Shown: positions 19,782-30,638, numbered from the stretch's first letter. The stretch: 64,000 bases of DNA from Mycobacterium stomatepiae (GCF_010731715.1 NZ_AP022587.1:5704001-5768000); one strand, 5' to 3'. Notes: generated from the sequence alone by a model not told the origin. Program-made: numbers and translations.

Positions 19782-19817
19782 AAGGAAGATGCCGGGCCGG
19801 TGCCCGGCATCTTCCTT
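19782..19817 (+). terminator. Strong intrinsic terminator of rpfE
   Basis: A perfect 16-base-pair stem (left arm 19782-19797, right arm 19802-19817) with a four-base CGGT loop begins 19 bases after the rpfE stop. The right arm ends in CTTCCTT, followed by GTT. It is the strongest hairpin in the window. Confidence 0.85.
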
Positions 19818-19873
19818 GTTGCGGGGATTCGCGGCCGCCGAGCCGTCGCTATCGATCCGGTACCGTCGCGACG

Positions 19874-21130
19874 ATGACCGCATCGTGGCGTGAATTCGAC
19901 ATCGTGCTGTACGGGGCGACCGGCTTCGTCGGGAAGCTGACCGCCGAGTACCTGGCCCGGGCCGGAGCCGGAGCGAGGATCGCCCTGGCCGGCAGGTCGA
20001 CAGACCGCGTGCGCGCCGTTCGCGACACCCTGGGAGCAGCCGCGCAATCCTGGCCCGTGCTCAGCGCCGACGCCGCGTCCCCGTCGAGCCTGGCTGAGAT
20101 GGCCGCCCGCACCCAAGTCGTCGTCACCACGGTTGGGCCCTATGCCCGCTACGGAATGCCGTTGGTGGCGGCGTGCGCCGCGGCCGGCACCGACTACGCG
20201 GACCTGACCGGCGAGGCGATGTTCATCCGCGAGGTCATCGACCTCTATCACAAGCAAGCCGCCGACAACGGTGCCCGCATGGTGCACTGCTGCGGATTCG
20301 ATTCCATCCCTTCCGATCTGACGGTGTACGCGCTGTACCGGGCGGCGCAAGACGACGGCGCCGGCGAACTCGGCGATACCAACTTCGTGATGCGTCGGTT
20401 GGTCGGCGGGGTCTCCGGCGGGACCATCGCGTCGAGTCTGGGCGTGCTGCGCGCCGCCTCCAGCGACCCCGCCGTACGCCGCCAGCTTGCCGATCCCTAC
20501 ACGCTGAGCACCGATCGCGGCGCCGAACCCGAGCTCGGCCGCCAACCCGATCTACCTTGGCGGCGCGGTCGCTACCTCGCCCCGGAATTGACCGGTGTCT
20601 GGACGGCCGGATTCTTGATGTCGTCGATCAATACCCGAATCGTACGGCGCAGCAACGCATTACTGGATTGGTCGTACGGACGGCGGTTCCGTTACACCGA
20701 ACACATGAGCCTGGGTTCGTCGCCGGTGGCGCCGGTGGCGTCGGCCGCCATGGCCGGGATCGGCAACGCGACGTTCGAGCTGGGCAGCCGCTATTTCCGG
20801 CTGCTTCCGGCCACGGTGCTGGACCGGATCACACCCAAACCCGGCACCGGTCCCAGCGCCAAAGCCCGCGACCGCGGCTATTACCGGCTAGAGACCTACA
20901 CCACCACAACCAGCGGTGCACGGTATGTGGCCAGGATGGAGCAGCGCGGGGACCCTGGTTACAAGGCGACCGCGGTGTTGCTGGGGGAGTGTGGCTTGAG
21001 CCTCGCACTGGATCGTGACAAGCTCTCGGACCTGCGCGGCGTCCTTACCCCCGCGACCGCGATGGGTGATGTTTTGCTGGCCCGGCTCCCTGCCGCCGGC
21101 GTGTCGCTGCGGACCGAGCGGCTGGATTAA
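19874..21130 (+). CDS. Trans-acting enoyl reductase/saccharopine dehydrogenase-like protein (Rv2449c homologue)
   Basis: A 418-residue protein with an N-terminal Rossmann fold (FDIVLYGATGFVGKLTAEYL) and the family core YADLTGEAMFIREVID and HCCGFDSIPSDL. Relatives include mycobacterial trans-acting enoyl reductases that reduce polyketide intermediates in PDIM/phenolic glycolipid synthesis, and saccharopine dehydrogenase-like proteins. No polyketide synthase is nearby, so the substrate is open. The ATG at 19874 starts directly at the domain. The preceding terminator makes it a separate transcription unit. Confidence 0.85.
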   Translation: MTASWREFDIVLYGATGFVGKLTAEYLARAGAGARIALAGRSTDRVRAVRDTLGAAAQSWPVLSADAASPSSLAEMAARTQVVVTTVGPYARYGMPLVAACAAAGTDYADLTGEAMFIREVIDLYHKQAADNGARMVHCCGFDSIPSDLTVYALYRAAQDDGAGELGDTNFVMRRLVGGVSGGTIASSLGVLRAASSDPAVRRQLADPYTLSTDRGAEPELGRQPDLPWRRGRYLAPELTGVWTAGFLMSSINTRIVRRSNALLDWSYGRRFRYTEHMSLGSSPVAPVASAAMAGIGNATFELGSRYFRLLPATVLDRITPKPGTGPSAKARDRGYYRLETYTTTTSGARYVARMEQRGDPGYKATAVLLGECGLSLALDRDKLSDLRGVLTPATAMGDVLLARLPAAGVSLRTERLD

Positions 21131-21225
21131 TCCCGCTGCCGCAACACCTTTCGATCGGCAGTGCATCGGACTAGTGTCGTAGGCGACTTGCCTCAAACAG
21201 CCGTGCAATCAAGGTGGAGATAGCG

Positions 21226-21756
21226 ATGGCCGGTCTCGATGATCTGTACGCGCAGATTCCGACAGCTGACATAGCGCGCACGCTCGGCGCCGAAGAAGGC
21301 GAGGTCGATACGGCAGTGCGCACGCTAGTGCCGTCACTGTTGGGCAGTCTGCAGCAGGATTCGCAAGATCCAGAGCAGGCCGGCAGAATCGAATCCGCGG
21401 TGATCGCTGCCGACTATGACGGGCATCAGGCAGTCGCGACGCTCTTCGGTGGCAGCGATGCCGACCAGGTCGCGTCGGCGCTGGCCAACGAGGGAGCCGG
21501 GAATAGCGACCTGCTCAACCAGCTGTTACCGATTGGGCTCCCGATTGTGTTGGCGTACATCGGAAAACAACTATCGCGCGGCTCGGGGCCGCAGACCAAC
21601 GAAGCGCCGGCCGGCGGCCTCGGCGAGGTTCTGGGCAGCATCCTGAGCGGCGGTAGCGGCGACAAGTCGCTGGGCAACATTCGCGGAAGCGTGCTGAGCG
21701 GCAAAAGCGGCGGGCTCGGCGACATACTCGGTGGCCTGCTCGGCGGTAAGAAGTAG
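21226..21756 (+). CDS. DUF937 family protein
   Basis: A 176-residue protein resembling DUF937/YidB-type proteins. The N-terminal helical repeats (LDDLYAQIPTADIARTLGAEE, VDTAVRTLVPSLLGSL) contain glutamate/aspartate clusters. A hydrophobic stretch (LLPIGLPIVLAYIGKQL) follows, and the tail is rich in Gly and Ser (LGEVLGSILSGGSGD, GGLGDILGGLLGGKK). AAGGTGGAGA precedes the ATG at 21226. No biochemical role is established for the family. It sits next to the lectin-LysM gene on the same strand with a 77-base gap, and neither is found at this place in M. tuberculosis. Confidence 0.75.
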   Translation: MAGLDDLYAQIPTADIARTLGAEEGEVDTAVRTLVPSLLGSLQQDSQDPEQAGRIESAVIAADYDGHQAVATLFGGSDADQVASALANEGAGNSDLLNQLLPIGLPIVLAYIGKQLSRGSGPQTNEAPAGGLGEVLGSILSGGSGDKSLGNIRGSVLSGKSGGLGDILGGLLGGKK

Positions 21757-21833
21757 GCAACCGGGCACCCACTCATCGGGCACCGGCAAGCGTGTCCAGC
21801 GCCACGCGGACACGATGAAGAGAGGGAAATGCT

Positions 21834-22427
21834 ATGTCAGACACGCTTACTGAAGAACAGCAACTGCAGCGGGGGGAATCGCTTGCCTCCAACAACGGGG
21901 CCTACACCCTGACGCTGCAAGACGACGGCAACCTCGTGCTGGCCGCGCGGGGCGAGGCGTTGTGGGCGACGGCGACCAACGGCCAGGACGTGCAGCGCGC
22001 CGAGGTGCAGCGCGACGGCAACTTCGTCCTGTACACATCCGACAAGCCGGTTTGGCACACCGACACACAGGGCAAGAAGGACGTCCGGCTCGTCCTTCAG
22101 GACGACTGCAACCTGGTGCTCTACGCCGCCGACGGGCCGGCCTGGTCCAGCCACACCGAAACCGAGGGTCCGCCGCCTCCGGCGCCGGCCGCCGAGCCCG
22201 CCGGCGCGGATGTGACGATCGACACCGCCGAACCCTCCCCGGCGCCCCCGGCAGAGGCCGCGCCCGAGCCCGCGCCGCGCACCTACACCGTCGTCTCCGG
22301 CGATACGATGTGGGCCATCGCCGAGCGCTTTTACGGTGACGGCAGCAAGTATCGGGTGATCGCCGACGCCAGCGGCGTCGCTGACCCCGACCTGATCCAC
22401 CCTGGCCAAGTGCTCACGATTCCCTGA
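21834..22427 (+). CDS. Bulb-type mannose lectin domain fused to LysM
   Basis: A 197-residue protein with a beta-prism-II (bulb-type) lectin domain at residues 10-110. The three QxDxNxVxY sugar sites are at 29-37 (final Tyr replaced by Ala), 59-67 and 89-97 (intact). A Pro/Ala/Glu linker (113-148) leads to a C-terminal LysM domain (YTVVSGDTMWAIAERFYGDG to HPGQVLTIP). The lectin part is expected to bind mannose and the LysM part peptidoglycan or chitin-like glycans. No signal peptide is present (MSDTLTEEQQLQRGES), so the route outside, if any, is unclear. Related lectin-LysM proteins exist in M. smegmatis. Confidence 0.88.
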   Translation: MSDTLTEEQQLQRGESLASNNGAYTLTLQDDGNLVLAARGEALWATATNGQDVQRAEVQRDGNFVLYTSDKPVWHTDTQGKKDVRLVLQDDCNLVLYAADGPAWSSHTETEGPPPPAPAAEPAGADVTIDTAEPSPAPPAEAAPEPAPRTYTVVSGDTMWAIAERFYGDGSKYRVIADASGVADPDLIHPGQVLTIP

Positions 22428-22512
22428 GCGGGACGGCCAAACCGACACTGGCCGATCACCTGCGTGTTCGGGCGCTTACACGCGGGCTCGTCGCGGTTCC
22501 TAGAATTGACCG

Positions 22513-25170
22513 GTGACCGCCAGCCCCCGCTCTGCCGCCGACCTGCCCAAGTCGTGGGATCCCGGTGCGCTGGAGACGGCGATCTACCAGAAGTGGGCGG
22601 ACGCCGGTTACTTCAAGGCGGACCCGACCAGCTCCAAGCCCGGGTACTCGATCGTGCTGCCGCCGCCCAACGTCACGGGCAGCCTGCACATGGGCCACGC
22701 GCTGGAACACACGATGATGGACGCCCTGACCCGCCGCAAGCGCATGCAGGGATACGAGGTGCTCTGGCAGCCCGGGATGGACCACGCCGGCATCGCGACG
22801 CAGAGCGTGGTGGAAAAGCAGCTCGCGGTGGACGGCAAGACCAAAGAGGACTTCGGTCGCGAGCTCTTCGTCGACAAGGTCTGGGACTGGAAGCACGAGT
22901 CCGGCGGCGCCATCGGCGGCCAGATGCGCCGCCTCGGCGACGGCGTGGACTGGAGCCGCGACCGGTTCACTATGGACGACGGCCTGTCCCGCGCGGTCCG
23001 GGCGATCTTCAAGCGGCTCTATGACGCCGGGTTGATCTATCGGGCCGAGCGGCTGGTCAACTGGTCGCCGGTGCTGCAGACTGCGATCTCGGATATCGAG
23101 GTCGACTATCAAGAGGTCGAGGGCGAGCTGGTGTCGTTCCGGTACGGCTCGCTGGACGACTCGCAACCGCACATCGTGGTCGCCACCACCCGGGTCGAGA
23201 CGATGCTGGGCGACACCGCGGTCGCGGTGCACCCCGACGACGAGCGTTATCGCCACCTGGTCGGCACCACACTCCCGCACCCGTTCGTCGACCGACAGCT
23301 GATCATCGTCGCCGACGAGCACGTGGACCCCGAATTCGGTACCGGCGCAGTCAAAGTCACGCCCGCACACGACCCGAACGACTTCGAGATCGGTCTGCGC
23401 CACGAGTTGCCGATGATCTCGATCCTCGACACCAAGGGCCGGATCGTCGATACCGGAACACAATTCGACGGCATGGACCGCTTCGAAGCCCGCGTGGCGG
23501 TTCGCGAGGCGCTGGCAGCGCAGGGCCGGGTGGTCGCCGAGAAGCGGCCCTATCTACACAGCGTCGGGCACTCGGAACGCAGCGGCGAACCGATCGAGCC
23601 CCGGCTGTCGCTGCAGTGGTGGGTCCGGGTGGAAACGCTGGCCAAGGCCGCCGGTGACGCAGTGCGCAACGGCGACACCGTGATTCACCCCACTAGCCTC
23701 GAGCCGCGCTGGTTCGCCTGGGTCGACGATATGCACGACTGGTGCATTTCGCGACAGCTGTGGTGGGGACATCGCATCCCGATCTGGTACGGACCCAACG
23801 GCGAGCAGGTCTGCGTCGGCCCCGACGACACGCCGCCGAAGGGCTGGGAGCAAGACCCCGATGTGCTGGACACCTGGTTCTCGTCGGCGCTGTGGCCATT
23901 CTCCACTCTGGGATGGCCGTCGCAGACTGCGGAGCTGGAAAAGTTCTATCCGACAAGCGTTTTGGTGACCGGATACGACATCTTGTTCTTTTGGGTGGCG
24001 CGGATGATGATGTTCGGCACCTTCGTGGGCGGCGACGACGCGATCACGCTCGGTGGCTCCCGTGGCCCGCAGGTGCCGTTCACCGACGTCTTCCTGCACG
24101 GCCTCATCCGCGACGAATTCGGCCGCAAGATGAGCAAATCCAAGGGCAACGTGATCGACCCGCTGGACTGGCTGGAGACGTTTGGAGCCGACGCGTTGCG
24201 GTTCACCCTGGCGCGCGGCGCTAGTCCCGGCGGCGACCTGTCGGTCGGCGAGGACGCGGTCCGGGCGTCACGGAACTTCGTCACCAAGCTGTTCAACGCG
24301 ACCCGCTTCGCGTTACTCAATGGTGCGGCATGGCGTCCGGAAAAGGCTTTGCCGGCTCTCGCCGAGCTGACCGATGCCGACCGGTGGATCCTCGGGCGGT
24401 TGGAAGAGGTTCGCGCCGAGGTTGATTCGGCATTCGACAGCTATGAGTTCAGCCGGGCCTGCGAGGCTCTCTACCACTTCGCCTGGGACGAATTCTGCGA
24501 CTGGTATGTCGAAGTGGCGAAGGTGCAGCTCGCCGACGGGCTCACCGAGACCACCGGGGTGCTGGCCGCGACACTGGACACGCTGCTGAGGTTGCTGCAG
24601 CCGGTCATCCCGTTCGTCACCGAGGAGCTGTGGCAGGCGCTGACGGGGGAGGAGTCGTTGGTCATCGCCGAGTGGCCGAAGCCCTCCGGTATCAGCCTGG
24701 ATCCTGTTGCGGTGCAACGCGTCAGCGATATGCAGCGACTGGTGACCGAGGTTCGCCGATTCCGCAGCGACCAGGGCCTGGCCGACCGGCAGAAGGTGCC
24801 GGCCCGGTTGGCCGGTGTCGAAGACAGCGATCTGAACACTCAGGTGTCGGCGGTGACGTCGCTGGCGTGGCTGACGGCGCCGGGTCCTGAGTTCAACCCC
24901 TCGGCGTCCGTGGAAGTGCGGCTGAGCGGCGGCACCGTCGTCGTCGAACTCGACACGTCGGGCACCATCGACGTTGCCGCCGAGCGTCGTCGCCTGGAAA
25001 AGGATCTGGCCGCCGCCCGGAAGGAATTAGATTCCACCGCAGCGAAATTGGCCAACGCGGACTTCCTGGCCAAGGCGCCAGACCAGGTTGTGACGAAGAT
25101 CCGCGATCGTCAGCGGCTCGCCCAAGAGGAAACCGAACGCATCAACGCCAGGCTGGCCGGGCTGCAATGA
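22513..25170 (+). CDS. valS: Valyl-tRNA synthetase
   Basis: An 885-residue class I aminoacyl-tRNA synthetase. The HIGH-equivalent HMGH is at residues 59-62 ([12 protein letters not shown]) and KMSKS at 539-543. The editing domain lies between them ([19 protein letters not shown]), and a C-terminal coiled-coil arm ([20 protein letters not shown]) completes the usual layout. The GTG start precedes [16 protein letters not shown]. Its stop overlaps the folC start (ATGA), beginning the valS-folC-DUF4233-ndk operon conserved in actinobacteria. Confidence 0.98.
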   Translation: MTASPRSAADLPKSWDPGALETAIYQKWADAGYFKADPTSSKPGYSIVLPPPNVTGSLHMGHALEHTMMDALTRRKRMQGYEVLWQPGMDHAGIATQSVVEKQLAVDGKTKEDFGRELFVDKVWDWKHESGGAIGGQMRRLGDGVDWSRDRFTMDDGLSRAVRAIFKRLYDAGLIYRAERLVNWSPVLQTAISDIEVDYQEVEGELVSFRYGSLDDSQPHIVVATTRVETMLGDTAVAVHPDDERYRHLVGTTLPHPFVDRQLIIVADEHVDPEFGTGAVKVTPAHDPNDFEIGLRHELPMISILDTKGRIVDTGTQFDGMDRFEARVAVREALAAQGRVVAEKRPYLHSVGHSERSGEPIEPRLSLQWWVRVETLAKAAGDAVRNGDTVIHPTSLEPRWFAWVDDMHDWCISRQLWWGHRIPIWYGPNGEQVCVGPDDTPPKGWEQDPDVLDTWFSSALWPFSTLGWPSQTAELEKFYPTSVLVTGYDILFFWVARMMMFGTFVGGDDAITLGGSRGPQVPFTDVFLHGLIRDEFGRKMSKSKGNVIDPLDWLETFGADALRFTLARGASPGGDLSVGEDAVRASRNFVTKLFNATRFALLNGAAWRPEKALPALAELTDADRWILGRLEEVRAEVDSAFDSYEFSRACEALYHFAWDEFCDWYVEVAKVQLADGLTETTGVLAATLDTLLRLLQPVIPFVTEELWQALTGEESLVIAEWPKPSGISLDPVAVQRVSDMQRLVTEVRRFRSDQGLADRQKVPARLAGVEDSDLNTQVSAVTSLAWLTAPGPEFNPSASVEVRLSGGTVVVELDTSGTIDVAAERRRLEKDLAAARKELDSTAAKLANADFLAKAPDQVVTKIRDRQRLAQEETERINARLAGLQ

Positions 25171-26612
25171 CCGAGCCGCCCGACTGGCTCGACCAGCCTG
25201 AGGCCACCAACACTGCCCCGACGCCGGACGAGATCGCATCCCTGTTGCAGGTCGAACATCTGCTGGACCAGCGCTGGCCCGAGACCAAAATCGAACCGAG
25301 CCTGACCCGGATCAGCGCCCTGATGGATCTGCTCGGCTCGCCGCAGCTCGGTTATCCGTCGATCCACGTCGCGGGCACCAACGGCAAGACGTCGGTGGTA
25401 CGCATGATCGACGCGCTGCTGACCGCGTTGCACCGGCGCACCGGCCGAACCACCAGCCCGCACCTGCAGTCGGCGGTCGAGCGCATCGCAATCGACGGAA
25501 AGCCAATCAGCCCAGCGCAATACGTGGCGACTTATCTCGAGATCGAACCGTTCGTGCAGATGATCGACGCACAGTCGGAGGCCGCGGGTGGGCCGGCGAT
25601 GAGCAAGTTCGAGGTGCTGACCGCGATGGCTTACGCCGCCTTCGCCGACGCTCCCGTCGAGGTCGCCGTCGTCGAGGTGGGCATGGGCGGTCGCTGGGAT
25701 GCCACCAACGTGATCAACGCGCCGGTCGCGGTCATCACTCCGATCGGCATCGACCACGTCGAATACCTCGGCGAGGACATCGCGGGGATCGCTGGTGAGA
25801 AGGCGGGCATCATCACCAAGGCTCCAGACGGCGCGCCCGACACGGTCGCAATCATTGCGCGACAGGCGCCGGAAGCGATGGAAGTGCTTCTGGCGCAGAC
25901 TGTTTCGTCCGACGCCGCAGTCGCGCGCGAGGATTCGGAGTTCGCGGTGCTGGGCCGTCAGGTCGCGATCGGCGGGCAGGTGCTGCAGCTGCAGGGCCTC
26001 GGCGGGGTGTACTCCGATGTGTACCTGCCTCTGCACGGCGAGCATCAAGCGCACAACGCGGTCGTGGCTCTCGCCGCGGTGGAGGCGTTCTTCGGCGCCG
26101 GTGCGCAGCGTCAGCTCGACGTCGAGGCGGTGCGGGCCGGTTTCGCCGCCGTCGCCAGCCCCGGGCGCTTGGAGCGCATGCGCAGCGCCCCCACGGTGTT
26201 CATCGACGCCGCGCACAATCCGGCCGGGGCGGCCGCGCTGGCGCAGACGCTGGACGGCGAATTCGATTTCCGCTATCTGGTCGGGGTCCTGTCCGTGATG
26301 GCCGAGAAGGACGTCGACGGCATTCTCGCCGCGCTGGAGCCGGCCTTCGATGCCGTCGTCGTGACGCACAACGGTTCGCCGCGGGCACTGGATGTCGAGT
26401 CGCTGTCGCTGGCCGCTCAGCAGCGGTTCGGACCCGACCGGGTGTTGACCGCCGAAACCCTGCGCGACGCCATCGACGTCGCGACGGCGCTGGTCGACGA
26501 GGCCGCTGCCGACGGTGAGGCGGAGTCGTTTTCTGGCACCGGAATCGTGGTGACCGGCTCGGTGGTTACCGCCGGGGCCGCGCGTACGTTGTTCGGTCGT
26601 GATCCGGAATGA
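25167..26612 (+). CDS. folC: Folylpolyglutamate/dihydrofolate synthase
   Basis: A 481-residue ATP-dependent ligase adding glutamate to dihydropteroate and folates. The P-loop GTNGKTS is at residues 70-76. The folate-ligase signature [15 protein letters not shown] and the Mur-ligase C-terminal domain ([13 protein letters not shown]) are present. The coding region overlaps valS and the next gene by four bases at each end, so translation is coupled. The N-terminal extension of about 40 residues is usual for mycobacterial FolC. Confidence 0.97.
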   Translation: MTEPPDWLDQPEATNTAPTPDEIASLLQVEHLLDQRWPETKIEPSLTRISALMDLLGSPQLGYPSIHVAGTNGKTSVVRMIDALLTALHRRTGRTTSPHLQSAVERIAIDGKPISPAQYVATYLEIEPFVQMIDAQSEAAGGPAMSKFEVLTAMAYAAFADAPVEVAVVEVGMGGRWDATNVINAPVAVITPIGIDHVEYLGEDIAGIAGEKAGIITKAPDGAPDTVAIIARQAPEAMEVLLAQTVSSDAAVAREDSEFAVLGRQVAIGGQVLQLQGLGGVYSDVYLPLHGEHQAHNAVVALAAVEAFFGAGAQRQLDVEAVRAGFAAVASPGRLERMRSAPTVFIDAAHNPAGAAALAQTLDGEFDFRYLVGVLSVMAEKDVDGILAALEPAFDAVVVTHNGSPRALDVESLSLAAQQRFGPDRVLTAETLRDAIDVATALVDEAAADGEAESFSGTGIVVTGSVVTAGAARTLFGRDPE

Positions 26613-26992
26613 CGGATAGCGACCAGAACCCGCCACCGCCCGACCCCTGGAAGAGCTTCCGGGGCGTGATGGCCGCGACGCTGATCTTGGAGGCGATCGT
26701 GGTGCTACTGGCAATACCGGTAGTCGGCGCGGTCGGTGGCGGCCTGACCACGGTGTCGCTGGGCTACCTAGTCAGCGTGGCCGGGCTGCTCATCGTGCTG
26801 AGTGGCCTGCAGGGCAGGCCCTGGGCGATCTGGGTGAATCTGGCCGTCCAGCCGGTCGTACTTGCCGGATTCGCGGTTTATTCGGGAGTGGGATTCATCG
26901 GCGTGCTGTTCGCCGGGCTGTGGCTGCTGATCGCGTACTTCCGCGCCGAGGTCCGTCGACGCCAAGAGCGCGGGCAAACGCCACCCGGCTGA
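26609..26992 (+). CDS. DUF4233 membrane protein (Rv2446c homologue)
   Basis: A 127-residue integral membrane protein with four predicted helices ([70 protein letters not shown]). It has a short cytoplasmic [12 protein letters not shown] entry and a charged [11 protein letters not shown] tail. The gene is always wedged between folC and ndk in mycobacteria, but its function is unknown. It shares ATGA with folC. Confidence 0.88.
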   Translation: MTDSDQNPPPPDPWKSFRGVMAATLILEAIVVLLAIPVVGAVGGGLTTVSLGYLVSVAGLLIVLSGLQGRPWAIWVNLAVQPVVLAGFAVYSGVGFIGVLFAGLWLLIAYFRAEVRRRQERGQTPPG

Positions 26993-27021
26993 GTGCCGAT
27001 TCGTTCTGTACGCTGGCCGCC

Positions 27022-27432
27022 GTGACCGAACGGACCCTGGTACTGATCAAGCCCGACGGCGTCGAACGGCGACTGATCGGCGAGATCATCAGCCGCATTG
27101 AGCGCAAGGGCCTGACGATCCTGGCGCTCGAACTGCGCAGCGTCAGCAAAGAGCTGGCCACCCAGCATTACGCCGAACACGACGGCAAGCCGTTCTTCGA
27201 GTCGCTGCTCGACTTCATCACGTCGGGACCGGTCGTCGCGGCAATCGTGGAGGGGCCGCGCGCGATCGCGGCGTTTCGGCAGCTCGCGGGCGGTACCGAC
27301 CCAGTGGAAAAGGCCACGCCCGGCACCATCCGCGGCGATTTCGGGCTGGAAACGCAACTGAATCTGGTGCACGGCTCGGATTCGATCGATTCAGCTAAGC
27401 GCGAAATCGCGCTATGGTTTCCCGGCGCTTAG
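27022..27432 (+). CDS. ndk: Nucleoside diphosphate kinase
   Basis: A 136-residue NDK balancing nucleoside triphosphate pools by phosphotransfer through a histidine. The active-site His is in NLVHGSDS, and [19 protein letters not shown] and [20 protein letters not shown] are the conserved nucleotide-binding segments. The GTG at 27022 gives exactly the M. tuberculosis NdkA length. The short C-terminus ([13 protein letters not shown]) is typical of mycobacteria. Confidence 0.98.
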   Translation: MTERTLVLIKPDGVERRLIGEIISRIERKGLTILALELRSVSKELATQHYAEHDGKPFFESLLDFITSGPVVAAIVEGPRAIAAFRQLAGGTDPVEKATPGTIRGDFGLETQLNLVHGSDSIDSAKREIALWFPGA

Positions 27433-27489
27433 GCCCCTAGCCCGCCTGGCTTCCAGGTCAGGCTCGTTTGGGCCGACGGCGTGATGTGG

Positions 27490-27740
27490 GATACTGACTG
27501 CGGGTGAACGTCGCCGGACCGGCGTCGGACGCCCGAATGAAGACTTAGACAAGCGCGACCATTGCCAGCTCGCGATGTAGCGCCGCATGTCAGGCCGACA
27601 TTCAGCACGGCACCGAGTTGGTTCTAGCCGAGCCGCTCGGGGCAAGACCATCACAAGTCCGGGAGAAGTAGGCCGGGTACATAGCGAAGCCCTCGCGTGG
27701 CCGCGTCGCCATGACGCGCCCGGGGGCTTGAGGAGAATAC
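27490..27740 (+). promoter_or_regulatory. Probable rne promoter and long 5' leader
   Basis: The 308-base gap after ndk holds no gene. A GATACT at 27490-27495, preceded by TGG, resembles an extended -10 element. It would place the transcript start near 27503 and leave a leader of roughly 240 bases before rne. A small hairpin (CGCCG-GAC-CGGCG) occurs just after. A long rne leader of similar length is known in M. smegmatis; the positions here are inferred. Confidence 0.4.
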
Positions 27741-30491
27741 GTGATAGACGGTGACCAAACTTCAGACCCTTCGACTGCGCCGGCCCAGGAAGGCCTGCCG
27801 GACCGATTGAGAGTCCACTCCCTGGCACGAGCGCTGGGAACCACCAGCAAGCGGGTGGTCGACGCCCTCAGCGCACTGGACGGACGAATCCGCAGCGCAC
27901 ATTCCGGCGTGGACTACGAGGACGCGATCCGGGTGCGCGATCTGCTGTCGCCCCGGCCGCCGGAGAACTTCGTGGCCTTCAGCAGCGCCGAAGAACCGGG
28001 GGAACCCGGGTCCCGGGTGGTCGTGGAGACGGTGGTCGACCGGCCGGCGTACATGCCGCTGTTCGTGGCGCCGCAGCCGGTCGCGGCCGACGCCCAAACC
28101 CGCGTCGACGACGGCACCGACGCCGATACCGACGATTCCGACGACGGTGACGACGACGAGCAGACCGATCGGCCGGCCAACCGGCGGCGGCGGCGCGGCC
28201 GGCGGGGACGCGGCCGCGGCCGCGGTGAACAGGGCGGATCAGACCAGGACGACGATGGCGACGGCTCGAAATCCACTGACTCGGATGACGACGCCGACGA
28301 TCAGGACTCGGACGACTCCGACGACGGTGACGGCTCGGACGACGGTTCGCCGGATGGCGGCAACCGGCGTCGTCGCAGGCGGCGCCGGCGCAAGTCGGGT
28401 CCGGGTGACGACAACGACGACGGTTCGCCCGACGATCCGCCCAACACCGTGGTGCACGAACGCGCGCCGCGCGGCAAGGGCGGATCCGACGACGGCAGGG
28501 GCAACAACGGCTCAAGCAATGCCGAGATCAGGGGTATCGACGGGTCGACGCGGCTGGAGGCCAAGCGCCAACGCCGCCGCGACGGGCGCGATGCCGGTCG
28601 GCGCCGTCCGCCGGTACTGACCGAGGCCGAATTCCTGGCGCGCCGGGAAGCCGTCGAGCGGGTCATGGTGGTGCGCGACCGGGTTCGCACCGAGCCGCCG
28701 CACCCGGGTGCCCGCTACACGCAGATCGCCGTCCTCGAAGACGGCATCGTCGTCGAGCATTTCGTGACATCGGCGGCGTCGGCGTCGCTGGTCGGCAACA
28801 TCTACCTCGGGATCGTGCAGAACGTGCTGCCCTCGATGGAGGCCGCATTCGTCGATATCGGTCGCGGCCGCAACGGCGTGCTGTACGCCGGCGAGGTCAA
28901 CTGGGAGGCCGCGGGGCTGGGCGGGGCCGAGCGCAAGATCGAAAAGGCGCTCAAGCCAGGCGATTACGTCGTCGTCCAGGTCAGCAAGGACCCGGTGGGA
29001 CACAAGGGCGCCCGGCTGACCACGCAGGTCTCCCTGGCCGGCCGCTACCTGGTTTATGTGCCGGGCGCGTCGTCGACCGGGATCAGCCGCAAGCTGCCGG
29101 ACACCGAACGCCAGCGTCTCAAGGAGATCCTGCGTGAGGTGGTGCCGTCCAACGCCGGGATGATCATCCGGACCGCGTCCGAGGGCGTCAAAGAGGAAGA
29201 CATTCGCCACGATGTCACCCGCCTGCAGGAGCGTTGGGAGCAGATCGAGGCCAAGGCCGCCGAGATCAAGGGGAAGGCCGCCGGCGCCGCGGTGGCGCTC
29301 TACGAAGAGCCCGACGTGTTGGTCAAGGTCATCCGCGACTTGTTCAACGAAGACTTCGCCGGCCTTATCGTCTCCGGCGACGAGGCGTGGAGCACCATCA
29401 ACGAGTACGTGAATTCTGTTGCGCCCGATCTAGTTTCGAAGCTGACGAAGTACGACCCGCCCGCCGGAGAGGAAGGGCAACCCGGTCCGGACGTCTTCGC
29501 GGTGCATCGCATCGACGAGCAACTGGCCAAGGCAATGGAGCGCAAGGTGTGGCTGCCGTCGGGCGGCACACTGGTCATCGATCGGACCGAGGCGATGACG
29601 ATCGTCGACGTCAACACCGGCAAGTTCACCGGATCCGGGGGCAACCTGGAGCAGACGGTCACCAAGAACAACCTCGAGGCGGCCGAGGAGACCGTGCGCC
29701 AGCTGCGGTTGCGCGACATCGGCGGCATCGTGGTCATCGACTTCATCGACATGGTGCTCGAGTCCAACCGCGACCTGGTGTTGCGCCGGCTGACCGAGGC
29801 ACTGGCCCGGGACCGCACTCGCCACCAGGTGTCCGAGGTGACGTCGCTGGGCCTGGTGCAATTGACCCGCAAGCGGCTGGGAACCGGTCTGATCGAGGCA
29901 TTTTCGACGTCGTGCCCGAACTGTGGCGGCCGCGGAATCCTGCTGCATGCCGACCCGGTCGACTCGGTCCCCGCCCCCGGCCGCAAGTCCGAGTCCAGCG
30001 GCGGCCGGCGTGGCAAGCGGTCGAAGAAGAACCGATCCGACGAGCCCGCCGATCAGCCCGCCGTCGCAAAGGTGCCCGCACATGCGCCGGGCGAACATCC
30101 GATGTTCAAGGCCATGGCCACCCGCGACAATGGCGAGGCCGAGGAGGGCGGCGAGGACGTCACCACCGAGACCGACGAGCAGACCAAGCTGGAGACCGCC
30201 GCGGACCTGGAAGATGCGGACTCCGATGCCTTCGAGGACGGCGAGGACGACGACACCGATCAGGACACTGACGACGTCGACGAGGATCTCGACGATGACG
30301 ACGATCTCGATGACGACGATGACGACGAGGATCTCGATGACGATGACGAGGATCTCGACGACGACGAGGACTCCGACGACGAGAACGGCGACGCCGAAGA
30401 TTCCGCGGACGAAGCCGGGGCGGATTTCGGGCGTCCGCGACGCCGCCGAGCGGCGGGCCGGCCGGCCGGCCCGCCCATCCACGTGGACTAA
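27741..30491 (+). CDS. rne: Ribonuclease E/G
   Basis: A 916-residue endoribonuclease initiating mRNA decay and rRNA maturation. It starts with GTG after AGGAGA. The catalytic core lies in the middle. An S1 domain (LVGNIYLGIVQNVLPSMEAAFVDIGRGRNGVLY) comes first, then RNase-H-like and DNase-I-like subdomains with the metal-binding DVNTG motif and DFIDM, and the zinc-link CPNCGGRG. The N-terminal 280 residues and the C-terminal tail are disordered. The former has long Asp runs with Arg clusters (RRRRGRRGRGRGRG); the latter is a near-pure Asp/Glu repeat. These flanks, known in mycobacterial RNase E, are probable scaffolds for the degradosome. Confidence 0.96.
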   Translation: MIDGDQTSDPSTAPAQEGLPDRLRVHSLARALGTTSKRVVDALSALDGRIRSAHSGVDYEDAIRVRDLLSPRPPENFVAFSSAEEPGEPGSRVVVETVVDRPAYMPLFVAPQPVAADAQTRVDDGTDADTDDSDDGDDDEQTDRPANRRRRRGRRGRGRGRGEQGGSDQDDDGDGSKSTDSDDDADDQDSDDSDDGDGSDDGSPDGGNRRRRRRRRRKSGPGDDNDDGSPDDPPNTVVHERAPRGKGGSDDGRGNNGSSNAEIRGIDGSTRLEAKRQRRRDGRDAGRRRPPVLTEAEFLARREAVERVMVVRDRVRTEPPHPGARYTQIAVLEDGIVVEHFVTSAASASLVGNIYLGIVQNVLPSMEAAFVDIGRGRNGVLYAGEVNWEAAGLGGAERKIEKALKPGDYVVVQVSKDPVGHKGARLTTQVSLAGRYLVYVPGASSTGISRKLPDTERQRLKEILREVVPSNAGMIIRTASEGVKEEDIRHDVTRLQERWEQIEAKAAEIKGKAAGAAVALYEEPDVLVKVIRDLFNEDFAGLIVSGDEAWSTINEYVNSVAPDLVSKLTKYDPPAGEEGQPGPDVFAVHRIDEQLAKAMERKVWLPSGGTLVIDRTEAMTIVDVNTGKFTGSGGNLEQTVTKNNLEAAEETVRQLRLRDIGGIVVIDFIDMVLESNRDLVLRRLTEALARDRTRHQVSEVTSLGLVQLTRKRLGTGLIEAFSTSCPNCGGRGILLHADPVDSVPAPGRKSESSGGRRGKRSKKNRSDEPADQPAVAKVPAHAPGEHPMFKAMATRDNGEAEEGGEDVTTETDEQTKLETAADLEDADSDAFEDGEDDDTDQDTDDVDEDLDDDDDLDDDDDDEDLDDDDEDLDDDEDSDDENGDAEDSADEAGADFGRPRRRRAAGRPAGPPIHVD

Positions 30492-30638
30492 CCGGCCGTC
30501 ACGCGACGGCGGGCTGCCGCGCCGGGGGTGGCAGTCTCGTCATTGCCGTCAAACTCCGGCGCCATTGCTACCGGCCAGCGTGGCCGGCTTACGGCTACTT
30601 TCGCTCAAACGGACCCATTGCCCGGCCGAAGTGCTGGT

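Noticed and set aside
25110..26714. Long minus-strand frame across folC
   Set aside because: Shadow of folC; low-complexity His/Arg-rich translation.
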